Assembly: GCA_036389335.1 (NCBI GenBank)
Contig: DASVQC010000032.1
Span: 1 to 64,000, forward strand
Length of the DNA stretch: 64,000 nucleotides
Reading direction: 5' to 3'
From: JAIVGV01 sp036389335
GTDB lineage: Bacteria > Acidobacteriota > Blastocatellia > Pyrinomonadales > Pyrinomonadaceae
Below, in pieces: positions 17,291 through 25,829 of the stretch. The notes under the pieces were generated by a model. The model worked only from the letters and a program-made list of their open reading frames with translations, searched no databases and was not told the DNA's origin. Within the stretch, counting starts at the first letter, position 1. The number at the start of each line of letters is the position of its first letter. The position numbers and the translations under genes were made by a program.

Positions 17291-19195
17291 ATGAGGGGCG
17301 TGCTGGCAAAAATTGAGTCGGGGTCGGCGCGCTGGCGCGTCAGGGCGGCGCTCGCGTTGTCGCTCGGGCTCGCGGTCGCGGGGGGCGGGTGTTTCAGCGG
17401 CGACGGCGGCGAGACGTACTACGGGCGCGTCGTCGTGCCGCGCGCGCAGGAGTTCCGTTGGAGCGACGGCGGGCTGCCGCGCGTCTTCGATCCGGCCCGC
17501 GCCGCCGCCCCGCCCGACACCGACGCCGTGCGCGCGCTCTACGAAGGACTCACCGATTACGATCCGAAGACGCTCCTGCCCGTGCCCGCCGCCGCCGCGC
17601 GCTGGGAGGCGTCGAAGAATGATTCGGTCTGGACTTTCTACCTGCGCGACGACGCGCGCTGGTCGAACGGCGAGCCCGTGACGGCGGAGGACTACGCGCG
17701 CTCGTGGCGGCGCACCCTACGGCTCGGCGACGCCGCGCCGCACGCCGCGCTCCTCGAAAACCTCGTCGAGAAATGCGAGCGCGAGAGCGCTCCTGCGCCA
17801 CAGCCGCGCGCGGCCAGCGCCGGCGGCGAGGGCGGCGACGCGAACCCCGCCCCGCGCGCAGCCGCGCCGCAGGGGGCCGAGGCGACGAACCTCGCGGTCG
17901 AAGTCGTCGGCGAGCGCGTGCTGCGCGTGAGGCTGCGCCGCCCCGATCCGAACCTGCCCGCGCTGCTCGCGCACCCTGTCTTCCGGCCAGTCCACGCCTC
18001 GGAACTCTGGCCGGAAGCGCAGAACGGCGCGGGCGAGGGCGGCCCGACCGCGCCCGAAAAGAACGCCGCCCCGCGCGCCCTCGTCACCAACGGTGCGTTC
18101 CGGCTCGGCGAGGCGAGCGACGAGCGGGTCGTGCTCGAACGCCAGCCCGGCTACTGGGACGCGCCGCGCGTCGCGCTCGAACGCGTGCGCTTCGTCGGCG
18201 CGCGCGACGCCGAATCGTCGCTCGCCGCCTACGGCGCGGGCGAGGCCGACGCCGTCACGAACACGAACATCGAGCCCGCCGGGTTGAAGCTGCTCGCCTC
18301 TTATCAGGACTTTCGCCGCAACACCTTCGGCGCGCTCACCTACTACGACTTCAACTCGACGCGCCCGCCCTTCGACGACGTGCGCGTGCGCCAGGCCCTC
18401 GCGCTCGCCGTCGATCGCAGGCGGCTCTCCGAGGACACGCTCGGCGGCTCGACCGTGCCCGCGGAAAAATTCCTGCCGGAGGAAGAGTCGAGGCAAAAAA
18501 ACGAAAGCAAGGAATCGGGGAAGGGCGAAAGTAACGAGCCTCGCAAGGCCCAAGGCGGCGAGGCGCTCGCCTACGATCCGGCGCGTGCGCGCCGCCTGCT
18601 CGCGGAGGCGGGCTACCCCGGCGGCTACGGCTTCCCGCGCGTGCGCCTGCTCGTCAACCGCAACGATCAGCACCGTCAGGTGGCCGAGGCGATCAAGGAG
18701 ATGTGGCGCGCCGTGCTCGGCGTCGAGACCGACGTCGAGCTGAAGGGCTGGGACGAGTACGAGACGCGGCTGCGCGCGGGCGAGTACGACGTGGCGAAGC
18801 GGAGCGCGTTGATGCAGACGACGGACGAGCAGGCGAACATGATCGCGATGTTCGCGCCCGAACGCTTCGCCTTCGGCGCTGGCCGGGCGAGCGCCGCGGA
18901 TCGCCCCGGCGCGGTCGCCGGGGGGGACGAGGCGGCGGGGCCGGACGTTCTCCCGGGCGGCGCGGCGGAGTCGAAACGCGCGGTCGCGCCCGAAATCCTC
19001 TCGGAGTCGGAGGCGCTGCATCACGTGCCCTCGATCCCGGTCTACTTCGCGTCCTCCTTCGCCCTCGTCAAGCCCTACGTGCAGGGCTTCGACGCGAACA
19101 TGCTCGACGCCTACTCGCTCAAGCAGGTGCGCATCGACACGGGCTGGCAGCCCGCCAAACGCGACGCGCCGTCGCTCGCCGCGACGCTCAGGTGA
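17291..19195 (+). CDS. Peptide ABC transporter substrate-binding lipoprotein (OppA/DppA family)
   Basis: The 634-residue product has a signal ending in a lipobox at GGGC, with the lipidated Cys near residue 34. The family-5 solute-binding fold is visible in RVFDPARAAAPPDTDAVRALYEGL, which I cite as RVFDPARA and VRALYEGL, then WTFYLRDDARWSNGEPVTAEDYARSW (WTFYLRDDARWSNGEPV) and the C-terminal IPVYFASSFALVKPYVQGF. Two Ala/Pro/Gly-rich inserts (about 165-195 and 530-560) lengthen it beyond the usual 540 residues. No permease or ATPase genes are adjacent, so it must work with components elsewhere. I start at ATG 17291; a TTG precedes it directly. Confidence 0.88.
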   Translation: MRGVLAKIESGSARWRVRAALALSLGLAVAGGGCFSGDGGETYYGRVVVPRAQEFRWSDGGLPRVFDPARAAAPPDTDAVRALYEGLTDYDPKTLLPVPAAAARWEASKNDSVWTFYLRDDARWSNGEPVTAEDYARSWRRTLRLGDAAPHAALLENLVEKCERESAPAPQPRAASAGGEGGDANPAPRAAAPQGAEATNLAVEVVGERVLRVRLRRPDPNLPALLAHPVFRPVHASELWPEAQNGAGEGGPTAPEKNAAPRALVTNGAFRLGEASDERVVLERQPGYWDAPRVALERVRFVGARDAESSLAAYGAGEADAVTNTNIEPAGLKLLASYQDFRRNTFGALTYYDFNSTRPPFDDVRVRQALALAVDRRRLSEDTLGGSTVPAEKFLPEEESRQKNESKESGKGESNEPRKAQGGEALAYDPARARRLLAEAGYPGGYGFPRVRLLVNRNDQHRQVAEAIKEMWRAVLGVETDVELKGWDEYETRLRAGEYDVAKRSALMQTTDEQANMIAMFAPERFAFGAGRASAADRPGAVAGGDEAAGPDVLPGGAAESKRAVAPEILSESEALHHVPSIPVYFASSFALVKPYVQGFDANMLDAYSLKQVRIDTGWQPAKRDAPSLAATLR

Positions 19196-19335
19196 GTCGC
19201 GCCGGGGGCGCGCGCGGGCGGCCCGGCGGTGAAAAAACTGCCCCATTCGGCGTTTAATCAACGGGTAATAAAACTCCCTTTAGCGTTTCGCAGGAGAGTC
19301 AACCAGTCAGTTCTAAGTGGCTGAAAAGAAAACTC

Positions 19336-19365
19336 TTGTCGGAAGAGCCCGCCGACACTTATACT
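19336..19365 (+). promoter_or_regulatory. Candidate promoter for the c-di-GMP module
   Basis: TTGTCG at 19336-19341 and TATACT at 19360-19365 are separated by 18 bp. An inverted repeat TGTCGG/CCGACA (19337-19342 and 19352-19357) sits between the boxes and could be an operator. The transcription start would be near 19372. Confidence 0.5.
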
Positions 19366-19373
19366 GCGGTGTA

Positions 19374-19395
19374 GGGCGTCCCCCGATGACGACCC
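19374..19395 (+). promoter_or_regulatory. Hairpin in the leader of the diguanylate cyclase gene
   Basis: GGGCGTC at 19374-19380 pairs with GACGACCC at 19388-19395 (one bulged A) around CCCCGAT. It is enclosed by CGGTG/CACCG at 19367-19371 and 19415-19419. The 19196-19494 spacer otherwise has the promoter, a CTCC/GGAG hairpin near 19273-19298 and a weak GAAAAAG/CTTTTTC hairpin near 19419-19438. It does not match a c-di-GMP riboswitch that I know. Confidence 0.4.
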
Positions 19396-19494
19396 TTTCG
19401 GATTGAGCAAGGCGCACCGAAAAAGCCACCTCTTTTTCTTCGACCTTCGCACCCGTCCCAAGCCGCGATAAGCGACAGCCGCCACTAACAAGTG

Positions 19495-21564
19495 ATGGAG
19501 AAGAGCACGGAAGCTGTGCGCACGGCGCAGCGCCACGACGATGATCCGAAATTCCCCCGGCGCTGGGAGTCCGCGCAGGACTCTCTGGCGGCGGAGTCGG
19601 GTCTCGCCCTCCTGCTCGTCGAAGGGCACCAGCCGCCGCAGCTCCACACCTCGAACAACAACTCGATCTGCTACTCGTTCCAGACCTCTACGGCGCACGC
19701 GCACCTCTGCGACCCCTACTGCGGCGAGGCCCACCGCCGCGCGCGCGAGGCGGGCGAGCCGAGCTACTACCGCTGCCACGCCGGGCTGCAATGCTTCGCC
19801 GCGCCGGTCGAGTTGAAGAAGGGCAAGCGGCTCGCCGTCATCGGCGGTCGCGCCTTCATCTCCACGGCTGACTACCGCGCGCTCGTCGAGCGTTTCCGCA
19901 CGGGCGACTTGCGCGACCTGCTGAGCCCGGAGCTGTTCCGCAACGTGCTCTTCGCGACGAACCTTGAGCTTGAGCGGCTCGCCGCGCGCGTCCGCGAGGC
20001 GGCGGCTGAACTCGCCGGGGACTCGCGCGCGAACGGCACGGAGGCCCCCGAAGAAAGCGCGGCGCGCGGCGACGAGCCGCGCGACGAAGAGGCTCTGGCG
20101 TCGGAGCTTTTCCCTTGGGGCGTCGGTCTGGAAGAGGCTTGCAGCCGCGTCGCCGAAGCCATCGCCGCCGCGCACGATCTCTGCTCCGTCGCCGTCTACC
20201 TCCGGCGCGAGGACGTGCTCATCCCCGTGTCGGCGACGGGCGGGTTCAAGGTCGAGGCCCCGCGCGTCTCGCTGCGCGCCAAAGGGCGCGACGCGAAAAG
20301 GGGCGCGCGCCCGCCTTCGTCGCGCGCGCGCGGGGGCGACTGGTTCGAGTTCGACGAGAAAGAGGTCTTGCGCGTCTTCCCGCTCGCCGTCGGCGACGAG
20401 GTTAAAGGCGCGGTCGCCGTCGCCGGGGGCGGCACGCTCGCGCCCGCGGGCGCGGAGAAGATCGCGGACTACTGCGAGAAGATCGCCGCCCCCTTCGAGC
20501 TGCTGAGCCTGCGCGAAGAACTCGAAAGGAGGATGCGCGTCGCCTACCACTTGCAGTCGTTCACCGAGAAGATCAATTCCGTCGATCCCGGCGAAGCCTA
20601 CGCCGCCATACTCCGCCACTCGACCGAGCTGCTGCGCTCCGAGCGCGGCTCGCTCCTGCTCTTCGACGAGGCGGCCAACGAGCTACAGGTGAAGGCCGCG
20701 GTCGGCCCCCGCGCGAAGGCCGCGCGCGACGCCCGCGTGCCGATGGGCGAGGGGATTTCCGGCACGGCGCTGCGCGAGGGCCGCCCGCTCGTCGTGCGCG
20801 ATCTCGGCGCGGCGGGTCACAGCCCGGCCCCTGCGGAGCGCAAGTACAAGACCGGCTCGTTCATCAGCTACCCGCTCATCGTCGGCAGCCGCCGCGTCGG
20901 CGTCCTCAACATGACGGACAAGGTGGGCGACGGCGTCTACGACGACCTCGACCTGAACCTGCTCGACATGTTCGCCCCCCAGATGGCGCTGGCGCTCGAC
21001 CGCGCCGAGTGGCACCAGAAGGCGACGCAGTTTCAGCTCCTCTCGATCACGGACGCGCTGACGGGCCTGCTCAACCGGCGCTACCTCGAAGAGCGGCTCG
21101 GCGAGGAGCTGGAGCGCTCGAAGCGCCACCGCTTCCCGATGAGCTTCCTGATGATCGACATCGACAACTTCAAGGAGTACAACGACAGCAACGGGCACCA
21201 GGCGGGCGACGTGGCGCTGGAAGTGACGGCGCAGTGTCTGAAGTCGGCGCTGCGCTCGGAGGACGTGGCGTCGCGCTACGGCGGGGAGGAGTTCAGCATC
21301 CTGCTGCCGCAGACGAGCCTCGCCGAGGCGCACGTCATCGCCGAGCGCATCCGCCGCCGCGTCGAGCGCACGTCGTTCGAGCACCGCGAGAGCCAGCCGG
21401 GCGGCGCGGTCACGGTCAGCATCGGCATCTCGTCGTTCGCGCCCAAGGTGGACACGCCGGAGGGCATCATCGGCGCGGCTGATCAGGCCCTCTACCTCGC
21501 GAAGAGCCGCGGCAAGAATCGCATCGAGGCTTACTCGCCGCCCGCCTTAAACACCCCCTCCTGA
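19495..21564 (+). CDS. PocR-GAF-GGDEF diguanylate cyclase
   Basis: This 689-residue protein makes the second messenger c-di-GMP. The N-terminal 20-115 resembles the PocR sensor domain, with Cys-rich CDPYCGEAH and YRCHAGLQCFAAP. Around 200-330 is a degenerate GAF-like region and at 345-500 a clearer GAF domain (RGSLLLFDEAANELQV). The GGDEF domain (about 510-680) has the active-site sequence GGEEF at residues 596-600, so it should be catalytic, and a canonical inhibitory site RSED at 587-590, five residues earlier. No membrane segments are seen. A GTG codon directly precedes the chosen ATG. The next gene starts 2 bp after its stop, indicating an operon. Confidence 0.92.
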   Translation: MEKSTEAVRTAQRHDDDPKFPRRWESAQDSLAAESGLALLLVEGHQPPQLHTSNNNSICYSFQTSTAHAHLCDPYCGEAHRRAREAGEPSYYRCHAGLQCFAAPVELKKGKRLAVIGGRAFISTADYRALVERFRTGDLRDLLSPELFRNVLFATNLELERLAARVREAAAELAGDSRANGTEAPEESAARGDEPRDEEALASELFPWGVGLEEACSRVAEAIAAAHDLCSVAVYLRREDVLIPVSATGGFKVEAPRVSLRAKGRDAKRGARPPSSRARGGDWFEFDEKEVLRVFPLAVGDEVKGAVAVAGGGTLAPAGAEKIADYCEKIAAPFELLSLREELERRMRVAYHLQSFTEKINSVDPGEAYAAILRHSTELLRSERGSLLLFDEAANELQVKAAVGPRAKAARDARVPMGEGISGTALREGRPLVVRDLGAAGHSPAPAERKYKTGSFISYPLIVGSRRVGVLNMTDKVGDGVYDDLDLNLLDMFAPQMALALDRAEWHQKATQFQLLSITDALTGLLNRRYLEERLGEELERSKRHRFPMSFLMIDIDNFKEYNDSNGHQAGDVALEVTAQCLKSALRSEDVASRYGGEEFSILLPQTSLAEAHVIAERIRRRVERTSFEHRESQPGGAVTVSIGISSFAPKVDTPEGIIGAADQALYLAKSRGKNRIEAYSPPALNTPS

Positions 21565-21566
21565 AG

Positions 21567-23840
21567 ATGTCCACCGAAACCCCCCAGCACTCCTCGCACC
21601 GGCGCATCCTCGGCCGCGTCACGCCCGACCTCTTCGTCGGTCGCGCCGACGCGCTGGCGGAGATCGCGGGCCTCGCCCCCCACGCCTCTGGGCCGCGCGG
21701 CCTGCTCGTGCTCGCCGCCCCGGCGGCGGGCGCGACCGAGCTGCTGCGGCAGGCTTACGACAGACTCTTCCAGCAGCACGGGACGGCCTCGCCCATCTAC
21801 TTCCAGTGGTCGCGCAAGGATCACACCGTCGCGCTCGCCGCGCGCCGCTTCCTCCACACCTTCCTCGCGCAGCTCGTCGCGCACCGCCGCGGCGATCCCT
21901 CGTTCGTCAACGCGCCGCCGCCGCTGCGCGATCTGATCGATCTGGCCGATCCCGCCGACTACGAGTGGATCGAGCGCGCGGTCGAGGCGTACGAGCGCGC
22001 GCGCGACCGCGCCGACGAGCGCGCGCTCGTCCACCTCTGCCTCTCCGCGCCGCAGCTCGCCGCCGCGCGCGGCGCGCGCTCCGTCGTCCTGTTCGACGAC
22101 GTGCACGCCGTCGAGAAGCTGAAGGGCGAGGTGAACCTCGGCGTCGAGATCGCGCAGGTCGCCGCCCACGCCGACGTGCCGTTCGTCCTCTCCGGCCTGC
22201 GCCGCGGCCTGCTCGACGTTTTGAACGGCGGCGACTCGCCGACGCGCTTCGACAGCTTCACGACCGTCAGCCTCGGCAACCTCTCCGATCAGGACGCGCG
22301 CACGCTCGCCGACCGCCTCGCCTTCGCGCGCCGCGTCGCCGTCAACGAGCAGACGCGCGATCTCGTCGCGCGGCAGTTCGACGGGAGCCCTTTCTACGTC
22401 TCGGCGTTCGTGCAGGCGGCCAAGCGCGCGGGCGCCGAGCTGACGAGCTTCCTCAACTGCCAGAAGCTCTACGTGGACGAGCTGCTCGGCGGTCGCGTCA
22501 ACCGCCGCTTCAACCTCATCCTCGAAGAGATCGCGCCGGTGCTGACGACGCGGCGCGCACTGGTGCGCGTGCTCCACGACTCGGCGGTGAACGCGGGCGG
22601 CAAGTCGCCCGCGGAGGCGTGGCGCAGGCGTCTGGAGCTTGAGCCGGAACAGCTCTACCCGGTGATGAACGCGCTCCACACGCACGAGCTGGCGAGCTTC
22701 AACGCGACCTTCATGGAGATCAGCGCGAACCCGGTCTGGCGCGACTACCTTAAGGCGAGCTACCGCCTCCAAGTCGCCGCCGAGCCGCGCGCCCTCGTCG
22801 TCGCCGACACCCTGATCGAGACGCTGAAGCGCGCGCCGCAGACGATGGCCCGCCACTACCGGCGCGCCTCCGCCCTCGGCCTGCGCGATCTGCTCGGACG
22901 CTTCGACGCGCAGCGCGTGCCCGCGAGCCTGCTCCACTACGACCGCTACAGCCGCGCCTACCGCGGCGCGGACGCCGAAGAGGCGGGCGCGGGGCTCGAC
23001 GCCGAGACCGATCTCATCCGCCTGCCGCAGATCGTCCACGCGGCGAGCTGCGAGTCGTTCCACGCGTCGATGCGGCAGGTCTGCGACGAGGAGCGCTGCG
23101 CCGTCGCGCACGGCTTCGACGCGATGCCCTACGCCGACGCGAACGAGATCGTCTGGATGGCCGCCGAGATCGAGGGCAAGATGGAGATCGGGCGCGCGCT
23201 CACGGAAGTCTGGTGCGACCGCCTGGCGCAGGTGGCGAGCGCGTGCGGCTTCCGCCGCGTCCGCCTGTGGCTCGTCTCGCCCGAGGGCTTCACCGCCGAG
23301 GCGGCGGAGCTTCTGAACGAGCGGGACGCTTTCTCGTCGAGCCGCAGGCAGCTCGAACTTCTGACCGCGCGGCTCAGCCCGGAGGGGGCGGCGGCGGCGG
23401 AGGGGGCGACCGCCGAGCCCCCGGACGAGTTCGAGATGGTCATCCCGATGGGCGGCGACACGGAGCTGATCGCGGCGCACACGGTCGAGCAGATCGCGCG
23501 GCGTTTGAAGTTCCAGCCGGAGGCCATCAACCAGATCAAGACGGCCCTCGTCGAGGCGTGCATTAACGCCTCGGAGCACAGTCTGAGCCCCGACCGAAAA
23601 ATTTATCAGCGTTTCCGCGTCGAAAGTGATAAATTAGTCGTCACCGTATCGAGCCGCGGCGTCCGCATCCCGACGGCGGCGCAGCAGGGCCAGAATTCGA
23701 ACGGGCACGACCCCGAAGTTGAGGGCACCGGGCGGCGCGGGTGGGGGCTCAAACTCATCCGCACGCTGATGGACGAGGTCGAGTTCGAGCGGGTTGACGA
23801 CGGCACGCGGCTGCGCATGACTAAATTCCTCCCCCGTTAA
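21567..23840 (+). CDS. Fusion of a degenerate AAA/STAND-type ATPase with an RsbW-like anti-sigma kinase domain
   Basis: This 757-residue protein has three parts. Residues 20-250 resemble an AAA/STAND ATPase, with FVGRADALAEIAG, a P-loop position reading LAAPAAGATELL where the catalytic lysine is missing, and an intact Walker B, VVLFDDVHA. Residues 250-590 are helical and unrecognised. Residues about 615-757 form a GHKL ATPase of the RsbW class: the N-box is EACINASEHS and the G2 box is RRGWGLKLI, but the usual D-x-G-x-G reads SSRGVR and lacks the aspartate. It stands between the cyclase and a STAS gene, the expected antagonist, so it is likely the switch protein of the module. Its client sigma factor or effector is unknown. 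Confidence 0.75.
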   Translation: MSTETPQHSSHRRILGRVTPDLFVGRADALAEIAGLAPHASGPRGLLVLAAPAAGATELLRQAYDRLFQQHGTASPIYFQWSRKDHTVALAARRFLHTFLAQLVAHRRGDPSFVNAPPPLRDLIDLADPADYEWIERAVEAYERARDRADERALVHLCLSAPQLAAARGARSVVLFDDVHAVEKLKGEVNLGVEIAQVAAHADVPFVLSGLRRGLLDVLNGGDSPTRFDSFTTVSLGNLSDQDARTLADRLAFARRVAVNEQTRDLVARQFDGSPFYVSAFVQAAKRAGAELTSFLNCQKLYVDELLGGRVNRRFNLILEEIAPVLTTRRALVRVLHDSAVNAGGKSPAEAWRRRLELEPEQLYPVMNALHTHELASFNATFMEISANPVWRDYLKASYRLQVAAEPRALVVADTLIETLKRAPQTMARHYRRASALGLRDLLGRFDAQRVPASLLHYDRYSRAYRGADAEEAGAGLDAETDLIRLPQIVHAASCESFHASMRQVCDEERCAVAHGFDAMPYADANEIVWMAAEIEGKMEIGRALTEVWCDRLAQVASACGFRRVRLWLVSPEGFTAEAAELLNERDAFSSSRRQLELLTARLSPEGAAAAEGATAEPPDEFEMVIPMGGDTELIAAHTVEQIARRLKFQPEAINQIKTALVEACINASEHSLSPDRKIYQRFRVESDKLVVTVSSRGVRIPTAAQQGQNSNGHDPEVEGTGRRGWGLKLIRTLMDEVEFERVDDGTRLRMTKFLPR

Positions 23841-23855
23841 GAAGGGTCGCACGGG

Positions 23856-24251
23856 ATGACGGATCAGGCTGGCGAACGGCCGGTGCGCTCCGAGCGCACG
23901 GGAGACGTCGCGGTCGTTTACGCGGGCGAATACCTGAACAAGCTGAGCGGCGAGCGCGTCGAGCGCGAGTGTCGCCGACGGCTCGAAGAGGGCTGCCGCG
24001 CGCTCGTCCTCGACTTCCGGCAGACCGGCATGGTCAACAGCATCGGCGTCTCGATCCTCCTTGGCGTCATCGACGCCGCCGAGCGGGCCGCCGCCGCGGT
24101 CGTCTTCTCCGACGTCCAACATCAGGCCGCACAAATCTTCGAGCTGCTCGGGCTGACGCGCCACGTCCGCATCGCCAAAGACCGCGCGGACGCGCTCGCG
24201 CAGCTCGCCAATTCGGCAGCCGCCGGGGCGGCCTCCAACCGCACGACATAA
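23856..24251 (+). CDS. STAS-domain anti-sigma factor antagonist
   Basis: The 131-residue protein has the RsbV/SpoIIAA fold: GDVAVVYAGEYLNKLSGERV, cited as GDVAVVYAGEYL, then LVLDFRQTGMVNSIGVSILL. The phosphorylatable serine is Ser62 in VNSIGVS, the position modified by RsbW-type kinases. It follows the kinase-like gene by 15 bp and precedes the HD-GYP gene by 10 bp. In its unphosphorylated form it would bind the GHKL domain of the upstream protein. The alanine-rich tail is not conserved in the family. Confidence 0.88.
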   Translation: MTDQAGERPVRSERTGDVAVVYAGEYLNKLSGERVERECRRRLEEGCRALVLDFRQTGMVNSIGVSILLGVIDAAERAAAAVVFSDVQHQAAQIFELLGLTRHVRIAKDRADALAQLANSAAAGAASNRTT

Positions 24252-24261
24252 CTCATAACTG

Positions 24262-25509
24262 ATGCCAACCGCCGAGACCGCCAAGCTCCTTCACGCCTTC
24301 GCCGCGCTCGCGGACCTCGGCGAGGAGATCGCCGCCACGCGCGACTTCGAGCAGATGGTGCGCTCGACGCTCCACGTCGTTTTGGGCGCACTCGGCATCC
24401 GCCGCGGCGCGGTCGCCGAGTGCGACGCCGCGGGCGGCGGGCTGAAGTTCGTCGCCGCGTGGGGCATGGGCAAGGACGCGCCCGAAAGCCTCTCGTTCGC
24501 CCCGCGCCTGCTCGAAGAGTCGCTGCGCGACTCGGGCGATCCGGCGCGCTTCTTCGAGCGCCACCTGAAGTCGAACTTCGCGGCGGAGCTTGAGCGGCTG
24601 AGGATCGGGATGGTCGTCCCCCTCGTCGTCCACGGCGAGCTGGTGGGCGCGATCATGCTCGGCGCGAAGGCGACGGAGGAGGACTTCACCGCGGAGGAGA
24701 GGGAAGTGGTGGCGACGATGGCGCGGCACATCGGCGTCGGCATCCACAACCACCGCCTGCTGCGCGAGATCGAGCACCGCGCCGAGGAGAACCGCAAGCT
24801 CTACGAAGACCTGCGCGCCGTCTACCGCAACACCGTGCGCGCGTTCGCCGCCGCCATCGACTGCAAGGACAAGTACACGCAGGGGCACTCGGAGCGCGTC
24901 GGCAAGTACACCGAGATCATCGCGCGCGAGATGGGCTGGGGCGACGACGCGGTCGAGGACATCGCCATCGGCGGCTACCTCCACGACGTGGGCAAGCTCG
25001 TCGTCGAGCGCGACATCATCAACGCGCCCTACCGCATCGACGCCAAGCAGTCGTCGGAGCTGAACCGCCACCCGGCGGCGGGCTTCGAGATACTCGCGCC
25101 GCTGCACCGGATCGACGACGTGATCCCGACCGTCGCGCGCTACCACCACGAGCGCGTGGACGGGCGCGGCTACCCCGAAGGGCTCGCCGGCGACCAGATA
25201 CCGCTCTGCGCCAAGATCGTCGCCGTCGCCGACTCGTTCGACGCGATGACGACCGACCGCACCTACAAGCGCCGCAAGGAGTTCCGCGAGGTGCTGGACG
25301 ATTTCCGCAAGACCGCGGGGCACCAGTTCGAGCCCGCGGTCGTCGCGGCGCTGCTCGTCGCGCTCCTGAAGGAAGTTAAGGGCGAGACGCGCCCGCGCCA
25401 GATCATGCGCCTGCTCGGGAAGGGGTACGTGAACGAGGAGCGCGCCCTGCCGCTGCTCGAAAGCCTCATCGCCGAGCTAGGCTCGCGCACCCACGCCGCC
25501 ACGGGATGA
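24262..25509 (+). CDS. GAF/HD-GYP cyclic-di-GMP phosphodiesterase
   Basis: This 415-residue protein probably hydrolyses c-di-GMP. Residues 10-165 form a GAF sensor domain (LRIGMVVPLVVHGELVGAI). Residues 185-390 form the HD-GYP domain, with GHSERV, the metal-binding His241-Asp242 in YLHDVGK, HPAAGFEIL, the RYHHERVDGRGYPEGL segment holding Gly303-Tyr304-Pro305, and ADSFDAMTTDRTYK. All metal ligands appear to be present. Having a cyclase and a phosphodiesterase at the two ends of one operon allows tight local control of the messenger. No membrane helices are seen. Confidence 0.93.
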   Translation: MPTAETAKLLHAFAALADLGEEIAATRDFEQMVRSTLHVVLGALGIRRGAVAECDAAGGGLKFVAAWGMGKDAPESLSFAPRLLEESLRDSGDPARFFERHLKSNFAAELERLRIGMVVPLVVHGELVGAIMLGAKATEEDFTAEEREVVATMARHIGVGIHNHRLLREIEHRAEENRKLYEDLRAVYRNTVRAFAAAIDCKDKYTQGHSERVGKYTEIIAREMGWGDDAVEDIAIGGYLHDVGKLVVERDIINAPYRIDAKQSSELNRHPAAGFEILAPLHRIDDVIPTVARYHHERVDGRGYPEGLAGDQIPLCAKIVAVADSFDAMTTDRTYKRRKEFREVLDDFRKTAGHQFEPAVVAALLVALLKEVKGETRPRQIMRLLGKGYVNEERALPLLESLIAELGSRTHAATG

Positions 25510-25545
25510 GCCGCGCGCCCGGATAATGCCCTAAATTAAATTCAA

Positions 25546-25641
25546 CTCTGTGCCCCCTCCGTGATCTCTGTGCCTCCGTGGTGAGTGCTTAATGTCCATA
25601 CCTCACCACGGAGTCACGGAGGACACGGAGGGGGCACAGAG
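25546..25641. repeat. Palindromic element, CTCCGTG word (family B)
   Basis: A 40-bp left arm (25546-25585) and a 40-bp right arm (25602-25641) are near-perfect reverse complements with a 16-bp loop. The arms are built of CTCCGTG and CTCTGTG words. It lies after the HD-GYP gene and before the promoter at 25680; the rest of the 25510-25829 spacer shows no gene. Confidence 0.88.
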
Positions 25642-25679
25642 AAAAATCAAATTAGGTCACTACTCACGCCCGGACGGCC

Positions 25680-25708
25680 TTGACAAGTTGGCCGCCCTCC
25701 CGTATCTT
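25680..25708 (+). promoter_or_regulatory. Promoter for the 190-residue unknown protein
   Basis: TTGACA at 25680-25685 and TATCTT at 25703-25708 are 17 bp apart. The leader to the ATG at 25830 is about 115 nt. Confidence 0.6.
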
Positions 25709-25829
25709 CACGCCGCTTTAGCGACATAAGCTCCGTCGCTGCCAGTTCTCACGCAACCTCAACCTCGCTCCGCTAAGAGGGCTTCCCGGCCCCACCAGCT
25801 TCCACCAACTCACCAATGGAGGTTACGAC

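Noticed and set aside
17288..19195. Possible frameshift in the peptide-binding gene near residues 530-560
   Set aside because: The frame stays open and the C-terminal family motif IPVYFASSFALVKPYV follows in the same frame, so the odd region is a linker.
19317..19429. Known c-di-GMP riboswitch (GEMM class I or II) before the cyclase gene
   Set aside because: The conserved GEMM core sequences are not present, so only an unassigned structured region is reported.
25546..25641. CRISPR-like array
   Set aside because: The repeated words are 7-11 bp, there are no unique spacers of 30-40 bp, and the structure is a two-arm palindrome.
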